From the NCBI RefSeq assembly GCF_000271305.1, contig NZ_AKGD01000001.1, positions 1,922,001-1,986,000 on the forward strand: DNA of 64,000 nucleotides, read 5' to 3'. Both the position numbers and the translations under genes were made by a program. Positions 46,360 through 56,326 of the stretch are shown piece by piece. Within the stretch, counting starts at the first letter, position 1. Every line of letters starts with the position of its first letter. This DNA is from Hydrocarboniphaga effusa AP103 (lineage in GTDB: Bacteria > Pseudomonadota > Gammaproteobacteria > Nevskiales > Nevskiaceae). The notes beneath the pieces are model-generated. The model was not told the DNA's origin, ran no database searches, and worked only from the letters and a program-made list of their open reading frames with translations.

Positions 46360-48810
46360 ATGAGCAAGAATCTGGTTATCGTCGAGTCGCCGGCCAAGGC
46401 CAAGACGATCAAGAAGTACCTCGGCAAGGATTACGAAGTGCTCGCTTCGTACGGACACGTGCGCGACCTGGTGCCCAAGGACGGCGCGGTCGATCCGGAA
46501 GCCGATTTCCAGATGAAGTACCAGATCATCGACCGCAACGAGAAGCACGTGCGGGCAATCACCAGCGCCCTGAAGGACGCCGACTCGCTCTATCTGGCCA
46601 CCGACCCTGATCGCGAGGGCGAGGCCATTTCCTGGCATCTGGTCGAGTTGCTGAAAGAGAAGAACGCGCTCAAGGGCAAGACCGTCAAGCGCGTGGTGTT
46701 TCACGAAATCACCCAGCGCGCGGTCAGCGAGGCCATCGCCCATCCGCGCGATATCGCCGACGATCTCGTCAACGCCCAGCAGGCGCGCCGTGCGCTCGAC
46801 TACCTGGTCGGCTTCAACCTGTCGCCGCTGCTCTGGCGCAAGGTGCAGCCGGGCCTGTCGGCCGGCCGCGTGCAGTCGCCGGCCCTGCGCCTGATCTGCG
46901 AGCGTGAGGAAGAGATCAAGGCCTTCGTCGCCCAGGAATACTGGACGCTCGAAGCGCGCGCGCAGAAGGAAGCGCAGTCGTTCTCGGCCAAGCTCATCGA
47001 GCTCGACGGGCAGAAAGTCGAACAGTTCACGCTGACCGAGGAAGGCGGCGCCGAGGCCGCGCGCAAGCGCATCCTCGCGGCTGCGCAGGGTTCGCTCAAA
47101 GTCGCCAGCGTCGACAAGAAGCAGCGCCGCCGCAATCCGTCGCCGCCGTTCACGACCTCGACGCTGCAGCAGGAAGCCAACCGCAAGCTCGGCTTCACGT
47201 CGAGTCGCACGATGCGCACCGCGCAGCAGCTTTATGAAGGCGTCGACCTCGGCGGCGACACCGTCGGCCTGATCAGCTACATGCGTACCGACTCGGTGAG
47301 CCTCGCGCAGGAAGCGATCGCCGAGATCCGCAAGACCATCGTCAGCGAATTCGGTGCCAGCACGCTGCCGCCCGAACCGCGCTACTACAAGAGCAAGAGC
47401 AAGAACGCCCAGGAAGCGCACGAAGCCGTGCGCCCGACCTCGGCGCTGCGCACGCCCAAGTCCGTCGCACGCTACCTGACGCCCGACCAGGCCAAGCTCT
47501 ATGAGCTGATCTGGAAGCGCACGATGGCCTGCCAGATGACCGCCGCGGTGTTCGACACCGTGGCCGCCGACTTGAAGGCCGGCGCGCAGCACGCGTTCCG
47601 CGCCAACGGCTCGGTACTGCTCGAGCCGGGCTTTCTGGCCGCGTACAACATCAAGGTCACCGACCCGCTCGACAAGAGCGAGGACGACGACGAGGACGAC
47701 AAGCGCCTGCCGGTGCTTGTGGTCGGCGAGACCGTGAACCTGCTCGAGCTCGACGCCGAGCAGCATTTCACCCAGCCGCCGCCGCGCTACACCGAAGCTT
47801 CGCTGGTCAAGACGCTCGAAGAATTCGACATCGGCCGTCCGTCGACCTACGCGACCATCATCAGCACGCTGCAGGCGCGCGACTACGTACGCCTGGACGG
47901 CAAGCAGTTCACCCCGACCGACGTCGGCATGATCGTCAACAAGTTCCTGACCGATCACTTCAACCAGTACGTCGATTACGAGTTCACCGCCAAGCTCGAA
48001 GATTCGCTCGACGAAGTCTCGCGCGGCGAGAAAGCCTGGCAGCCGCTGCTCGCCGACTTCTGGGGCAGCTTCAAGCCGCGCGTCGACGAGAAGATGGAGC
48101 TGTCGCGCCAGGAAGTCTCGGAAGCGCGCCAGATCGGCATCGACCCCGAAACCGGCAAGCCGGTGTCCGCGCGCCTGGGCCGCTTCGGGCCGTTCGTGCA
48201 GATCGGCACCAAGGACGACCCCGAGAAGCCGCGCTTCGCCTCGCTGCGCGCCAACCAGCGCATCGACACGATCACGCTCGAGGATGCGCTGGCCCTGTTC
48301 CAACTGCCGCGCCGGCTCGGCACGCTGCCGAACGGCGAAGAAGTGAAGGTCAACATCGGCCGCTTCGGGCCCTACGTGCAGCACGGCAAGAGCTACGTCT
48401 CGCTCAAGCGCGACGACGATCCGTACACCATCGGCCTGCCGCGCGCGATCGAGCTGATCGAGCAGAAGGCGGCCGCGCTCGAAGCCGCGACGATCAAGGT
48501 CTTCGACGGCACCGGCATCCGCATCGTCAAGGGCCGCTTCGGGCCCTACATCACCGATGGCACGCGCCGGGCGAACATTCCGAAGACGCGCGATCCGGAA
48601 TCGCTGTCGGCCCTGGATTGTGAGTTTTTCTTGAACGAAGCTGCTCTTAGGGATAAACCCGCAAAGGGCAAGAAGGGCGGGAAGTCGGCCGACAAGGCGG
48701 ACGCTGCGGCCAAGGCCGCCACCAAGAAGGCCTCCGCGAAGAAGGCCCCGGCCAAGAAGAGCGCCACCAAGAAAGCGGTCAAGAAATCGTCCGCGAAGAA
48801 GAAGTCTTGA
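46360..48810 (+). CDS. topA: DNA topoisomerase I
   Basis: 816 residues. Type IA enzyme that relaxes negative supercoils. The Toprim domain begins KNLVIVESPAKAKTIKKYLG and has the acidic triad region TDPDREGEAISWHL. The nucleophile is Tyr307 in GLISYMRTDSV. The C-terminus contains topoisomerase C-terminal repeats (GRFGPFVQIG, GRFGPYVQHG, GRFGPYITDG) instead of the Zn-ribbons of E. coli. It ends in a Lys/Ala tail (KKAPAKKSATKK) suited to DNA binding. Start ATG at 46360. The stop overlaps the tsaC start (TTGA). Confidence 0.96.
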   Translation: MSKNLVIVESPAKAKTIKKYLGKDYEVLASYGHVRDLVPKDGAVDPEADFQMKYQIIDRNEKHVRAITSALKDADSLYLATDPDREGEAISWHLVELLKEKNALKGKTVKRVVFHEITQRAVSEAIAHPRDIADDLVNAQQARRALDYLVGFNLSPLLWRKVQPGLSAGRVQSPALRLICEREEEIKAFVAQEYWTLEARAQKEAQSFSAKLIELDGQKVEQFTLTEEGGAEAARKRILAAAQGSLKVASVDKKQRRRNPSPPFTTSTLQQEANRKLGFTSSRTMRTAQQLYEGVDLGGDTVGLISYMRTDSVSLAQEAIAEIRKTIVSEFGASTLPPEPRYYKSKSKNAQEAHEAVRPTSALRTPKSVARYLTPDQAKLYELIWKRTMACQMTAAVFDTVAADLKAGAQHAFRANGSVLLEPGFLAAYNIKVTDPLDKSEDDDEDDKRLPVLVVGETVNLLELDAEQHFTQPPPRYTEASLVKTLEEFDIGRPSTYATIISTLQARDYVRLDGKQFTPTDVGMIVNKFLTDHFNQYVDYEFTAKLEDSLDEVSRGEKAWQPLLADFWGSFKPRVDEKMELSRQEVSEARQIGIDPETGKPVSARLGRFGPFVQIGTKDDPEKPRFASLRANQRIDTITLEDALALFQLPRRLGTLPNGEEVKVNIGRFGPYVQHGKSYVSLKRDDDPYTIGLPRAIELIEQKAAALEAATIKVFDGTGIRIVKGRFGPYITDGTRRANIPKTRDPESLSALDCEFFLNEAALRDKPAKGKKGGKSADKADAAAKAATKKASAKKAPAKKSATKKAVKKSSAKKKS

Positions 48811-49388
48811 AGCCCGCCAAGTTCGACGCACCAGTCGTCAGCTCGATCCATCTGCGCCAGGCCCACAAGGCCCTGCGCGACGGCGGGCTGATCGCGTACC
48901 CGACCGAAGCCGTCTGGGGCCTGGGTTGCGACCCGCTGAACCGGTCCGCGGTCATGCGCCTGCTCGAACTCAAGCGCCGCCCGGCCGAGAAGGGGCTCAT
49001 CGTCATCGCCTCGCATTTCGAGGACATCGAGCCCTGGCTGCAGCCGCTCAACGAGAAGATCGAAGAGCGCGCCTACCGCACCTGGCCCGGCCCGTTCACC
49101 TGGCTGTGGCCGGCGACGCCCGCGGCCCCGCCGTGGATCACCGGCGGCAGCGGCAAGATCGCGGTGCGCCTGACGCGCCAGCCGGTCGCCCAGGCACTCT
49201 GCGATGCGGTCGGCCCGGTGGTTTCGACCAGCGCGAACCTCAGCGGCCAGGCGCCCGCCAAAACCCTCACCGAAGTGCGCCTGCGCTTCGGCAGGCAGAT
49301 CGACGCGGTCGTCCCCGGAGCGCTCGGCCGCTCGGCCCGGCCGACGGTGATTCGCGATCTGCTGTCCGGACGCACGGTCCGCGCCTGA
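48807..49388 (+). CDS. tsaC: TsaC/YrdC, threonylcarbamoyl-AMP synthase
   Basis: 193 residues. Makes threonylcarbamoyl-AMP for t6A37 of ANN-decoding tRNAs. YrdC-fold motifs: GGLIAYPTEAVWGLGCDP, LKRRPAEKGLIVIAS, the WPGPFTWLWPA segment, IAVRLTRQPVAQAL and VVSTSANLSGQAPAKT. The single-domain length fits TsaC rather than Sua5. The TTG start overlaps the topA stop by three bases (TTGA), implying translational coupling. topA-tsaC-hemF order is conserved. Confidence 0.94.
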   Translation: MKPAKFDAPVVSSIHLRQAHKALRDGGLIAYPTEAVWGLGCDPLNRSAVMRLLELKRRPAEKGLIVIASHFEDIEPWLQPLNEKIEERAYRTWPGPFTWLWPATPAAPPWITGGSGKIAVRLTRQPVAQALCDAVGPVVSTSANLSGQAPAKTLTEVRLRFGRQIDAVVPGALGRSARPTVIRDLLSGRTVRA

Positions 49389-49414
49389 GGCCGGGAGACG
49401 GCAGACCGGAGACG
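49386..49414. repeat. GGGAGACGG-type intergenic repeat
   Basis: GGCCGGGAGACGG and CGGAGACGGG directly after tsaC, the same module that forms the inverted repeat at 25544-25667. A dispersed short element in the 63-base gap before hemF. Confidence 0.5.
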
Positions 49415-49451
49415 GGTTAGCCTTTCGGCTCCTTCCGTTCCGTCTTTCGCA

Positions 49452-50360
49452 ATGAATTCCGCCGCCGTCGAAACCTATCTGCGCGAGCTGCAGGCGCGCA
49501 TCTGCAGCGCCCTCGAAACTGCCGACGGCTCGAAGAAATTCCTCGCCGACGCCTGGCGCAAGCCCGACGACGCGCCGCTGCGCGGTGACGGCGTCACCCG
49601 CATCCTCGAAGGCGGCGAGCTGTTCGAGCGCGCCGGCGTGGGCTTCTCGCTCGTCGCGGGTGACCGGCTGCCGCCGTCGGCGAGCGCCAACCGGCCCGAA
49701 CTCGCGGGCCGCGGCTTTCGCGCGATGGGCGTGTCGCTGGTGCTGCATCCACGCAATCCGTACATTCCGACCGCGCACGCCAACGTGCGCTACTTCGTCG
49801 CCGAAAAGCCCGGCGAAGAACCCGTCTGGTGGTTCGGCGGCGGCTTCGACCTGACCCCGTATTACGTATTCGAGGAGGACGCCAGGCACTGGCATTCGGT
49901 CGCCCGCAAGGCCTGCGCGGCGAGCGGCGACGGCGTCTACGAGCGCCTCAAGCGCCAGTGTGACGACTACTTCCTGCTCAAGCATCGCGGCGAGACGCGC
50001 GGCGTCGGCGGGCTGTTCTTCGACGACTGGCACGAGGGCGGCTTCGACGCCAGCTTCGGCCTCATGCGCAGCGTCGGCGACGGCTTTCTCGAGGCCTACC
50101 TGCCGATCGTCGAGCGCCGTCGGGCGACGGCTTACGGCGAACGCGAGCGCGCCTGGCAGTTGTACCGGCGCGGCCGCTACGTCGAGTTCAACCTCGTGTT
50201 CGACCGCGGCACCCTGTTCGGCCTGCAGTCCGGCGGGCGCACCGAATCGATCCTGATGTCGATGCCGCCGCTCGCGAGCTGGCAATACCAGTTCGAGCCC
50301 GAAGCCGGCAGCGCCGAGGCCGCGCTCGCCCAATACCTTACGCCGCGCGACTGGCTATGA
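49452..50360 (+). CDS. hemF: Oxygen-dependent coproporphyrinogen III oxidase
   Basis: 302 residues, normal for HemF. Decarboxylates coproporphyrinogen III to protoporphyrinogen IX using O2. Conserved blocks: [43 protein letters not shown] and [24 protein letters not shown], the last being the family signature. It overlaps the oxyR start by four bases (ATGA), tying haem synthesis to the peroxide regulator. An O2-independent HemN, if any, is outside the window. Confidence 0.97.
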   Translation: MNSAAVETYLRELQARICSALETADGSKKFLADAWRKPDDAPLRGDGVTRILEGGELFERAGVGFSLVAGDRLPPSASANRPELAGRGFRAMGVSLVLHPRNPYIPTAHANVRYFVAEKPGEEPVWWFGGGFDLTPYYVFEEDARHWHSVARKACAASGDGVYERLKRQCDDYFLLKHRGETRGVGGLFFDDWHEGGFDASFGLMRSVGDGFLEAYLPIVERRRATAYGERERAWQLYRRGRYVEFNLVFDRGTLFGLQSGGRTESILMSMPPLASWQYQFEPEAGSAEAALAQYLTPRDWL

Positions 50361-51295
50361 CGCTCACCGAACTGCGCTACCTCGTCAATCTCGACAAGGA
50401 ACGCCATTTCGGTCGCGCGGCCGAGCGCTCCTTCGTCTCGCAGCCGACGCTGTCGGTGGCCGTCAAGAAGCTCGAGGACGAGCTCGGCGTGCTGCTGTTC
50501 GAGCGCAACCGCGGCGAAGCGCGGCCGACGCCGGTCGGCGAGCGCGTGATCGCTCAGGCCCGCCGCGTGCTGGCCGAGGCCAAGCTCGTCGAGGACATCG
50601 CCCACGAAGGCCGCGACGAGCTGTCCGGCCCGCTGCGTTTCGGCGCGATCTACACGGTCGGGCCCTACCTGCTGCCGCACCTGATTCCGGTGCTGCGCGA
50701 GCGCACGCCGACGATGCCGCTGGTGATCGAGGAGAACTTCACCGCCAAGCTGCTCGAGCAGCTGCGCGACAACGAGCTCGACGTCGCCGTCGTCGCGCTG
50801 CCGATCGACCAGCAGAACCTCATGGCCTGGCCGCTCTACGACGAGGATTTCGTCGTGCTGCTGCCGCAGGACCATCGCTGGAACCACGAGGACGCGATTC
50901 CCGCGCGCAAGCTCGCCGAGGAGCATCTGCTGCTGCTGGGCCCGGGCCATTGCTTCCGCGACCAGGTCGTCGAGGCCTGTCCGAAGTGCGTCGACCCGGA
51001 CGGCGAGGGCCCGCGCGCGCAGACCGGCAGCTCGCTCGAAACCATTCGCCACATGGTCGCCGGCGGGCTCGGCATCACCGTGCTGCCGCGATCGTCGGTC
51101 GAGAACCGCAGCGACGATTCCGGGCTCATCGTCGCCAAGCCGTTCGCGGCCAAGCCGCCGTCGCGGCGCATCGCGCTGGTCTGGCGCAAGACCTTCCCGC
51201 GCCTGGCCGCGATCACCGCGCTGCACGACGCGATCCTCGCCAGCCCGTTGCGCGGCGTGAGCCTGCTGCCGCAAGCCGGCAGGCTCGATTCCTGA
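50357..51295 (+). CDS. oxyR: OxyR, peroxide-sensing LysR-type regulator
   Basis: 312 residues. N-terminal winged helix ([30 protein letters not shown]). The regulatory domain carries the redox pair Cys199 ([10 protein letters not shown]) and Cys208 (EACPKC) at exactly the positions used in E. coli OxyR, so oxidation to a disulfide and activation of catalase/peroxidase genes is expected. Its ATG lies in the hemF stop (ATGA). Followed by a strong terminator. A further Cys at 211 is next to the second redox Cys. Confidence 0.95.
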   Translation: MTLTELRYLVNLDKERHFGRAAERSFVSQPTLSVAVKKLEDELGVLLFERNRGEARPTPVGERVIAQARRVLAEAKLVEDIAHEGRDELSGPLRFGAIYTVGPYLLPHLIPVLRERTPTMPLVIEENFTAKLLEQLRDNELDVAVVALPIDQQNLMAWPLYDEDFVVLLPQDHRWNHEDAIPARKLAEEHLLLLGPGHCFRDQVVEACPKCVDPDGEGPRAQTGSSLETIRHMVAGGLGITVLPRSSVENRSDDSGLIVAKPFAAKPPSRRIALVWRKTFPRLAAITALHDAILASPLRGVSLLPQAGRLDS

Positions 51296-51314
51296 GCCGG
51301 ACCGTCGAGCAACG

Positions 51315-51342
51315 AAAAGCCCGCGATGTACGCGGGCTTTTT
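51315..51342. terminator. Bidirectional terminator between oxyR and the opposing lipoprotein gene
   Basis: Perfect 11-bp stem AAAAGCCCGCG with a 5-base loop and a run of T at the plus-strand end; the A run serves the minus strand. Confidence 0.85.
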
Positions 51343-51367
51343 CTGTCGAGTTGAACCGAGGCCGGTC

Positions 51368-52774
51368 CTAGCCGTACGAGCTGACCCCGAGCGCCTGCAA
51401 GGTCTGCAGGTTCAGGTAACGATCTTCCGGCAGGCCCTTGGAGCGCTGGTAGGCATTGAGCGCGTCCATGGTCCTGGCGCCGGCCTTGCCGTCGATCGGG
51501 CCCGGATCGAAGCCGGCGCTCTTGAGCGCGCGCTGCACGCGCGTGACGGTGCTGTCGTTCATGTTGGTTTCGCAGAGCACCGGCCGCCATTCGAGCGTCG
51601 ACGGGGCGGTGAGTTCGCGGGCGGTGATGCTGCCCATCTGGTCGGGCACGCGAACGGTGTTGTAGCTGGCCGGCTGCACGAGGCGTTGCACGGTCATCGT
51701 CGAACGCTGCTCGGGCACCACCACGCGGCGCACCTGGGCCGGCTGGTCGACCACGCGGCGCGTCACCGTGCGGTATTCGCCGGGCACCTGCACTTCGCGC
51801 ATCTGCGGCTGCTGCTTGAGCACCTTGCGCGTGACGGTCTTGTAGACGGCCGGCTCTTCGACCAGGCACATGACTTCACCGGTGGCATTGTCGACGCGCT
51901 GGATCGGACCGCGGCCGCGCTTCCAGGTCTGGCGGGCCGGGGTTTCGAGGATGCGCTCGGACACCGTCTCGTAGACTGGTTCGCTGGCCAGGTAGCGCAC
52001 CGACGGCGGCGACACTTCGACGCGCTCGGACACCGTCTTGAAGGTGGCCGGAATGATCTCGAGGCGCTCGTAGGATTCGTTCGAAACGTAGCTCTGCTGT
52101 TGCGATTCGTAGCGCGCCGGCGTGACCTGGATGCTGTCGTAGCCCGGACGCACGACGTAGTCGCGCGAGACGCTGCGGTACTGCTCGGGCGTGCGCACGA
52201 GCGCGTAGCACTCGCCGGGGCGCGCGGACTGGGGCATCGGCGGAATCACCGCGCCGCTGGAACTGCCGGCGTAATCCCCCGCGTAGTAGTCGGTCTGCGC
52301 GTAACCCGGACCCTCGGTCGGCATAGCGGTCTGGGTGACCGGCGCCGAATAGCTGGTCTGCACGGCCGGCACCAGCGCCGGCTGCACGCCCTGTGTGACC
52401 AGGCCGGTCGTCGTGATCGAGGACAGGCCCGAGCCGCTGCGCTGCCACTGGGCGAGACGCTCGGCGGTGATGCGCTGCTCGTCCTCGGCGCGCGTGGACT
52501 TTTTGTAGGCCGGCGTAGCGCGCGGATCGGGCAGCGTGTTCTCGAATTCGAACGAGGGATGCGGCGGCGTGGTGCCGGATTCGTTGTAGCTCGGCAAACG
52601 CGAGCTGGATTGCGGCGGCGGGATGATGCCGGCCGGAGGCGGAATGCGGGGGGTGTGGGCGGCGGCATATTCGCCGCTGTCGGCGACCGGCGTCGACACA
52701 CAAGCGGACAGCACCGACGTCATGAACGCCGACAGCACGGCCATGGCAAGAGCCTTTCGTTTACGCCTCAACAT
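51368..52774 (-). CDS. Lipoprotein with repeated TV-x2-RV motifs and a C-terminal peptidoglycan-binding domain
   Basis: 468 residues. Lipoprotein signal (about 1-25, VLSAC). A Pro/Ser/Thr-rich disordered region (25-190) is followed by roughly ten variants of a motif of 18-24 residues of the kind PAxYxTVxxRVxxxP (PATFKTVSERVEVSPPSV, EPVYETVSERILETPA, PAVYKTVTRKVLKQQP, GEYRTVTRRVVDQPAQ). The C-terminal PG_binding_1 domain (about 405-465) has VTRVQRALKSAGFDPGPIDGKAGARTMDAL. Probably anchors in the outer membrane and grips murein. The repeat fold is unknown to me. Diverges from slt, another cell-wall gene. Confidence 0.82.
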   Translation of the reverse strand: MLRRKRKALAMAVLSAFMTSVLSACVSTPVADSGEYAAAHTPRIPPPAGIIPPPQSSSRLPSYNESGTTPPHPSFEFENTLPDPRATPAYKKSTRAEDEQRITAERLAQWQRSGSGLSSITTTGLVTQGVQPALVPAVQTSYSAPVTQTAMPTEGPGYAQTDYYAGDYAGSSSGAVIPPMPQSARPGECYALVRTPEQYRSVSRDYVVRPGYDSIQVTPARYESQQQSYVSNESYERLEIIPATFKTVSERVEVSPPSVRYLASEPVYETVSERILETPARQTWKRGRGPIQRVDNATGEVMCLVEEPAVYKTVTRKVLKQQPQMREVQVPGEYRTVTRRVVDQPAQVRRVVVPEQRSTMTVQRLVQPASYNTVRVPDQMGSITARELTAPSTLEWRPVLCETNMNDSTVTRVQRALKSAGFDPGPIDGKAGARTMDALNAYQRSKGLPEDRYLNLQTLQALGVSSYG

Positions 52775-52953
52775 GTTCCCTTGCCTTTACCAGCTCGTTT
52801 ACAGACGCGTTTCGCCGGGATGGTAGCTTGCCGTTCGCATGCCGTCTAAGCATCGGGATGCTTTGTCTATATGACACCCGACTCGGGCCCACGGACCGGC
52901 CAAACGACGATCGGGAATCGGCTCGGTTCAGCCCGCGCGGCTAAGATGGCGGT

Positions 52954-54999
52954 GTGAACGACCGACCCGCCAACCCCCGACGCGCCGGCCTGCCACTGCG
53001 CCGGCTCAGCTTCGTGCTGTGCACCAGCCTGGGCCTGACCGCCCAGGCGCAGCAGCCCGCTCCGCCGGTCGATCCCTACGCCGCGGTTCGCGCCGAGTTC
53101 GTCCAGCAGCTCAGTGCGCTCGAAGCGATGCCGGCCCCACAGCTCGCCGGCAGCACTGGCGAGGCTTCGGATGCGCTGCGCGGCTACATGCTCTACCCGT
53201 ATCTCGAGGCTCAGCGCCTGCGCATGCCGATGCGCTATGGCCTGGCGCCAGACGACACCGCGATCGCGGCGTTGCTGGGCCGCGACGGCGACGCGCCGTG
53301 GACGCGTGACCTGCGCCGCGACTGGCTGCTCGACCTGGCGCGCCGCCAGCGCTGGCCGGACTTCATCAAGCACTACGCCAACAACCGCGCCGACGCCCGG
53401 CTCAAGTGCGAACGACTGCGCGCGCTCACGGCCACGCCGCCGGCCGAGCCCGCTGCGCTCGCCCAGCTGCAGGACACGCTGCTCGGCGTCTGGATGACCG
53501 GCTCGCAGCTGCCGGACGCCTGCGTCGCCCCGTTCGAATGGGCACGCGGCCAGGGCTGGCTGACGCCCGAGCGCAACGAGCGCCGGGCCCGCCTGGCGCT
53601 CGAAGCCGGCAATGCCGACCTCGCCCTGTTCCTGCTCAAGTCGCTGCCGCCCGAGGCAGCGCCGCCGTTGCGCGGATGGGCCCGGCTGCTCGGCAATCCC
53701 GATCGCGAGATCGATGCGCTGATCGCGGGTGGCCCGGCGCTGATCAACCAGCAGGAGCCGGCCGCGATCGCCGCCGCGGTGATCAAGATTTCGCGGCGCG
53801 ATCCGCTCGCCGCGGCTCCGCGCGTCAATGCGCTGATCGCGGCCTGCGGCAGCCCGTGCCCGCTCGCGTCGCCGGCGACGCCCGGAGAATTGCGCCGCGA
53901 GGTCGCGCTCGGTCACGCCTGGAGCCGCTTGCCGGGTTCGGTCACCGCGTTCCAGCAGGTGGATCTCGCAGCGCTGGACGAGCGGGCGCACGAGTGGCGC
54001 GTGCGTGCGGCGCTGTGGATCGGCCAATGGTCGCTGGCCGCCAGCTGGATCGACCAGATGCCGGCGACGCTCGCGGCGCAACCGCGCTGGCGCTACTGGA
54101 AGGCTCGCGCGCGCGCCGCCAAGGGCGATGCCGAGGGTGCGAAAGTCGCGAAAGATTTGTACGAAGGCCTGCTCGCCGAGAACGGCTACTACCCGCTGCT
54201 CGCCGCCGGGCGCCTGGGTCGCGGCTTCACGCCGACGCAGATCTCCGCTCCGCAGGATCCGGCGCTGCAGCGCCAGCTCGTGCAGCAGCCCGGCGTGCAG
54301 CGCGCCCGCGAACTCTGGCTCGCCGGGCGCAGCGAATGGTCGTCGCTCGAATGGGGCGAAACGCTGGCCTCGCTGACGCCGGCCCAGGCGATGCAGGCCG
54401 CGCGGCTGCCAGGCACCTGGAACGCCTGGGTGCAGACCGTCACCGCCGCGAGCAAGGCGCAGGTGTTCGACGATTTCGAGCTGCTCTATCCGCGTCCGTT
54501 CGAGTCCGAAGTGCAGGCTGCGGCCAAGCTTTCGGGCGTGCCGAGCCAATGGATCTTCGCGGTCATGCGCCAGGAAAGCCTCTACGACCCGCGCGCGCGC
54601 TCCAGGGCCGATGCACTCGGCCTGCTGCAGATGCTCGTGAGCACCGCGCGCGAGACCGCGCGCCGCCAGGGCCAGCCCGCGCCCGACGCTAGCGCGCTGC
54701 TGGACCCGGCCGTCAACACGCGGCTCGGGGCGTTGCACCTCAAGGAGCTGCTCGATCGCTACGAGCAGGAATTCATGCTCGTGCTCGGCGCCTACAACGC
54801 CGGACCGCGACCGGTGCAACGCTGGCGCCCGCCCACGGAATCGCTCGATGCCGATGTCTGGATCGAGAACGTCCCTTACAACGAAACCCGCAGCTACATT
54901 CAGCGCGTGACCTGGCACAGCGCGGTGTTCGGCTGGCGAGCGACCGGGCAGCCGCAATCGGCCGACAAGCTGCTCAAGCCGATCACGCCGGGCGGTTGA
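52954..54999 (+). CDS. slt: Soluble lytic murein transglycosylase (Slt70 type)
   Basis: 681 residues with a signal peptide (about 1-33, AQAQ). A long alpha-superhelical doughnut domain (about 35-520) is followed by the transglycosylase domain with catalytic Glu541 in FAVMRQESLYDPRARS, then ADALGLLQML and MLVLGAYNAGPRPVQRW. Cleaves glycan strands with formation of 1,6-anhydro-MurNAc in the periplasm. GTG start. ALGLLQML replaces the commoner ALGLMQLMP, a mild variation. cca follows 13 bases later. Confidence 0.93.
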   Translation: MNDRPANPRRAGLPLRRLSFVLCTSLGLTAQAQQPAPPVDPYAAVRAEFVQQLSALEAMPAPQLAGSTGEASDALRGYMLYPYLEAQRLRMPMRYGLAPDDTAIAALLGRDGDAPWTRDLRRDWLLDLARRQRWPDFIKHYANNRADARLKCERLRALTATPPAEPAALAQLQDTLLGVWMTGSQLPDACVAPFEWARGQGWLTPERNERRARLALEAGNADLALFLLKSLPPEAAPPLRGWARLLGNPDREIDALIAGGPALINQQEPAAIAAAVIKISRRDPLAAAPRVNALIAACGSPCPLASPATPGELRREVALGHAWSRLPGSVTAFQQVDLAALDERAHEWRVRAALWIGQWSLAASWIDQMPATLAAQPRWRYWKARARAAKGDAEGAKVAKDLYEGLLAENGYYPLLAAGRLGRGFTPTQISAPQDPALQRQLVQQPGVQRARELWLAGRSEWSSLEWGETLASLTPAQAMQAARLPGTWNAWVQTVTAASKAQVFDDFELLYPRPFESEVQAAAKLSGVPSQWIFAVMRQESLYDPRARSRADALGLLQMLVSTARETARRQGQPAPDASALLDPAVNTRLGALHLKELLDRYEQEFMLVLGAYNAGPRPVQRWRPPTESLDADVWIENVPYNETRSYIQRVTWHSAVFGWRATGQPQSADKLLKPITPGG

Positions 55000-55012
55000 G
55001 GCCGAGCAGCCG

Positions 55013-56281
55013 ATGAAAGCCGGAATCAAGAAGTACCTGGTCGGAGGCGCGGTGCGCGATGCCTTGATCGGTCGCACGGTCACCGAGCGCGACTGGGTGG
55101 TGGTCGGCTCCACGCAGGACGAGATGGTCGCCGCTGGCTACAGGCCCGTGGGCCGCGACTTTCCGGTGTTCATCGATCCCGAGACCGGCGAGGAACACGC
55201 GCTCGCGCGCACCGAGCGCAAGTCCGGGCGCGGCTATCGCGGCTTCGTCACCGACGCCTCGCCGGCGGTTACGCTCGAAGAAGACCTCATGCGCCGGGAT
55301 CTCACGGTCAACGCGATGGCGCAGGACGAGGACGGCCGGATCATCGACCCGTACGGCGGCCGGGCCGACCTCGAAGCCAAGGTTTTGCGCCACGTCTCGG
55401 CGAGCTTCACCGAAGACCCGGTACGTATCCTGCGGCTCGCGCGCTTCCATGCGCGCTATGCCCCTCGCGGCTTCACGGTCGCAGCCGAGACCCAGGCCCT
55501 GCTCAAGCGGATGGTCGAAGCCGGCGAAGCCGACGACCTCGTGCCCGAGCGCGTCTGGAAGGAAACCGAGCGCGCGCTGATGGAATCGGACCAGCCCAGC
55601 GTGTTCTTCGAAGACCTCGAAGCCAGCGGGGCGCTTGCGCGCGTGATGCCCGAAGTCGCCGCCCTGCGCGGGGTTCCGCAGCGGGCGGACTATCACCCCG
55701 AGGTCGATACGCTGCGCCACACGCTGATGGCGGTGGATGCTTCGGTGCGCCACCGATTCGCGCTGCCGGTGCGCGTGAGTGCGCTGCTGCACGATCTCGG
55801 CAAGGCCGCGACCCCGGTGTCGGAATGGCCGAGCCACCGCATGCATGAGGAGCGCGGGCTGCCGCTGGTAGCCGCGTTCTGCGAACGCCTGCGCGTGCCG
55901 AACCCGTGTCGCGAGCTCGCGCTGGCGGTCACGCGCGATCATCTCAACGTGCACCGGGCGCGCGAGCTGCGACCCGCCACCCTGCTCGCATTGCTCGACC
56001 GGCTCGGTGCCTTCCGCAAGAGCGGCGAGGGTTTCGAGCAGGCCTTGCAGAGCTGCCTCTGCGACGCCCGCGGCAGGCTCGGGCTCGAGGACTGCGAGTA
56101 TCCGGCCGTCGATTACCTGCGCCGGGCCCGCGAGGTGGCGCTGACGATCCAGGCCGGCGAGGTCATGCGCGACGGATTCCAGGGGCCGGCGATCAGCGAG
56201 CAGATCAAGCTGCGGCGCGAGCAGGCGCTCAAGCGCTGGAAGCAGTCGGACCCGACGGTTCAGGACGGGTCCGCGACATGA
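55013..56281 (+). CDS. cca: CCA-adding tRNA nucleotidyltransferase with HD domain
   Basis: 422 residues. Class II nucleotidyltransferase that adds or repairs the tRNA 3' CCA. N-terminal KKYLVGGAVRDALIG, the acidic motif ERDWVVVG, and LEEDLMRRDLTVNAMA for template-independent selection are present. The middle ERV-W-E helix follows. A C-terminal HD phosphohydrolase domain (HHDLGK-like ALLHDLGKAATP) is as in E. coli Cca. Starts 13 bases after slt. A strong hairpin follows immediately. Confidence 0.95.
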   Translation: MKAGIKKYLVGGAVRDALIGRTVTERDWVVVGSTQDEMVAAGYRPVGRDFPVFIDPETGEEHALARTERKSGRGYRGFVTDASPAVTLEEDLMRRDLTVNAMAQDEDGRIIDPYGGRADLEAKVLRHVSASFTEDPVRILRLARFHARYAPRGFTVAAETQALLKRMVEAGEADDLVPERVWKETERALMESDQPSVFFEDLEASGALARVMPEVAALRGVPQRADYHPEVDTLRHTLMAVDASVRHRFALPVRVSALLHDLGKAATPVSEWPSHRMHEERGLPLVAAFCERLRVPNPCRELALAVTRDHLNVHRARELRPATLLALLDRLGAFRKSGEGFEQALQSCLCDARGRLGLEDCEYPAVDYLRRAREVALTIQAGEVMRDGFQGPAISEQIKLRREQALKRWKQSDPTVQDGSAT

Positions 56282-56307
56282 AAAAGGCCGGCGCAAGCCG
56301 GCCTTTT
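56282..56307. terminator. Bidirectional terminator between cca and the OmpA-like gene
   Basis: Stem AAAAGGCCGGC with a GCAA loop and TTTT on the plus strand. It begins at the last base of cca's neighbourhood and lies 20 bases from the end of the opposing gene. Confidence 0.85.
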
Positions 56308-56326
56308 GGGTCACAGCACGCGTCGC

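Noticed and set aside
46309..48831. 840-codon minus-strand frame opposite topA
   Set aside because: Mirror of the topA reading frame in GC-rich DNA, with no family motifs; topA is unambiguous.
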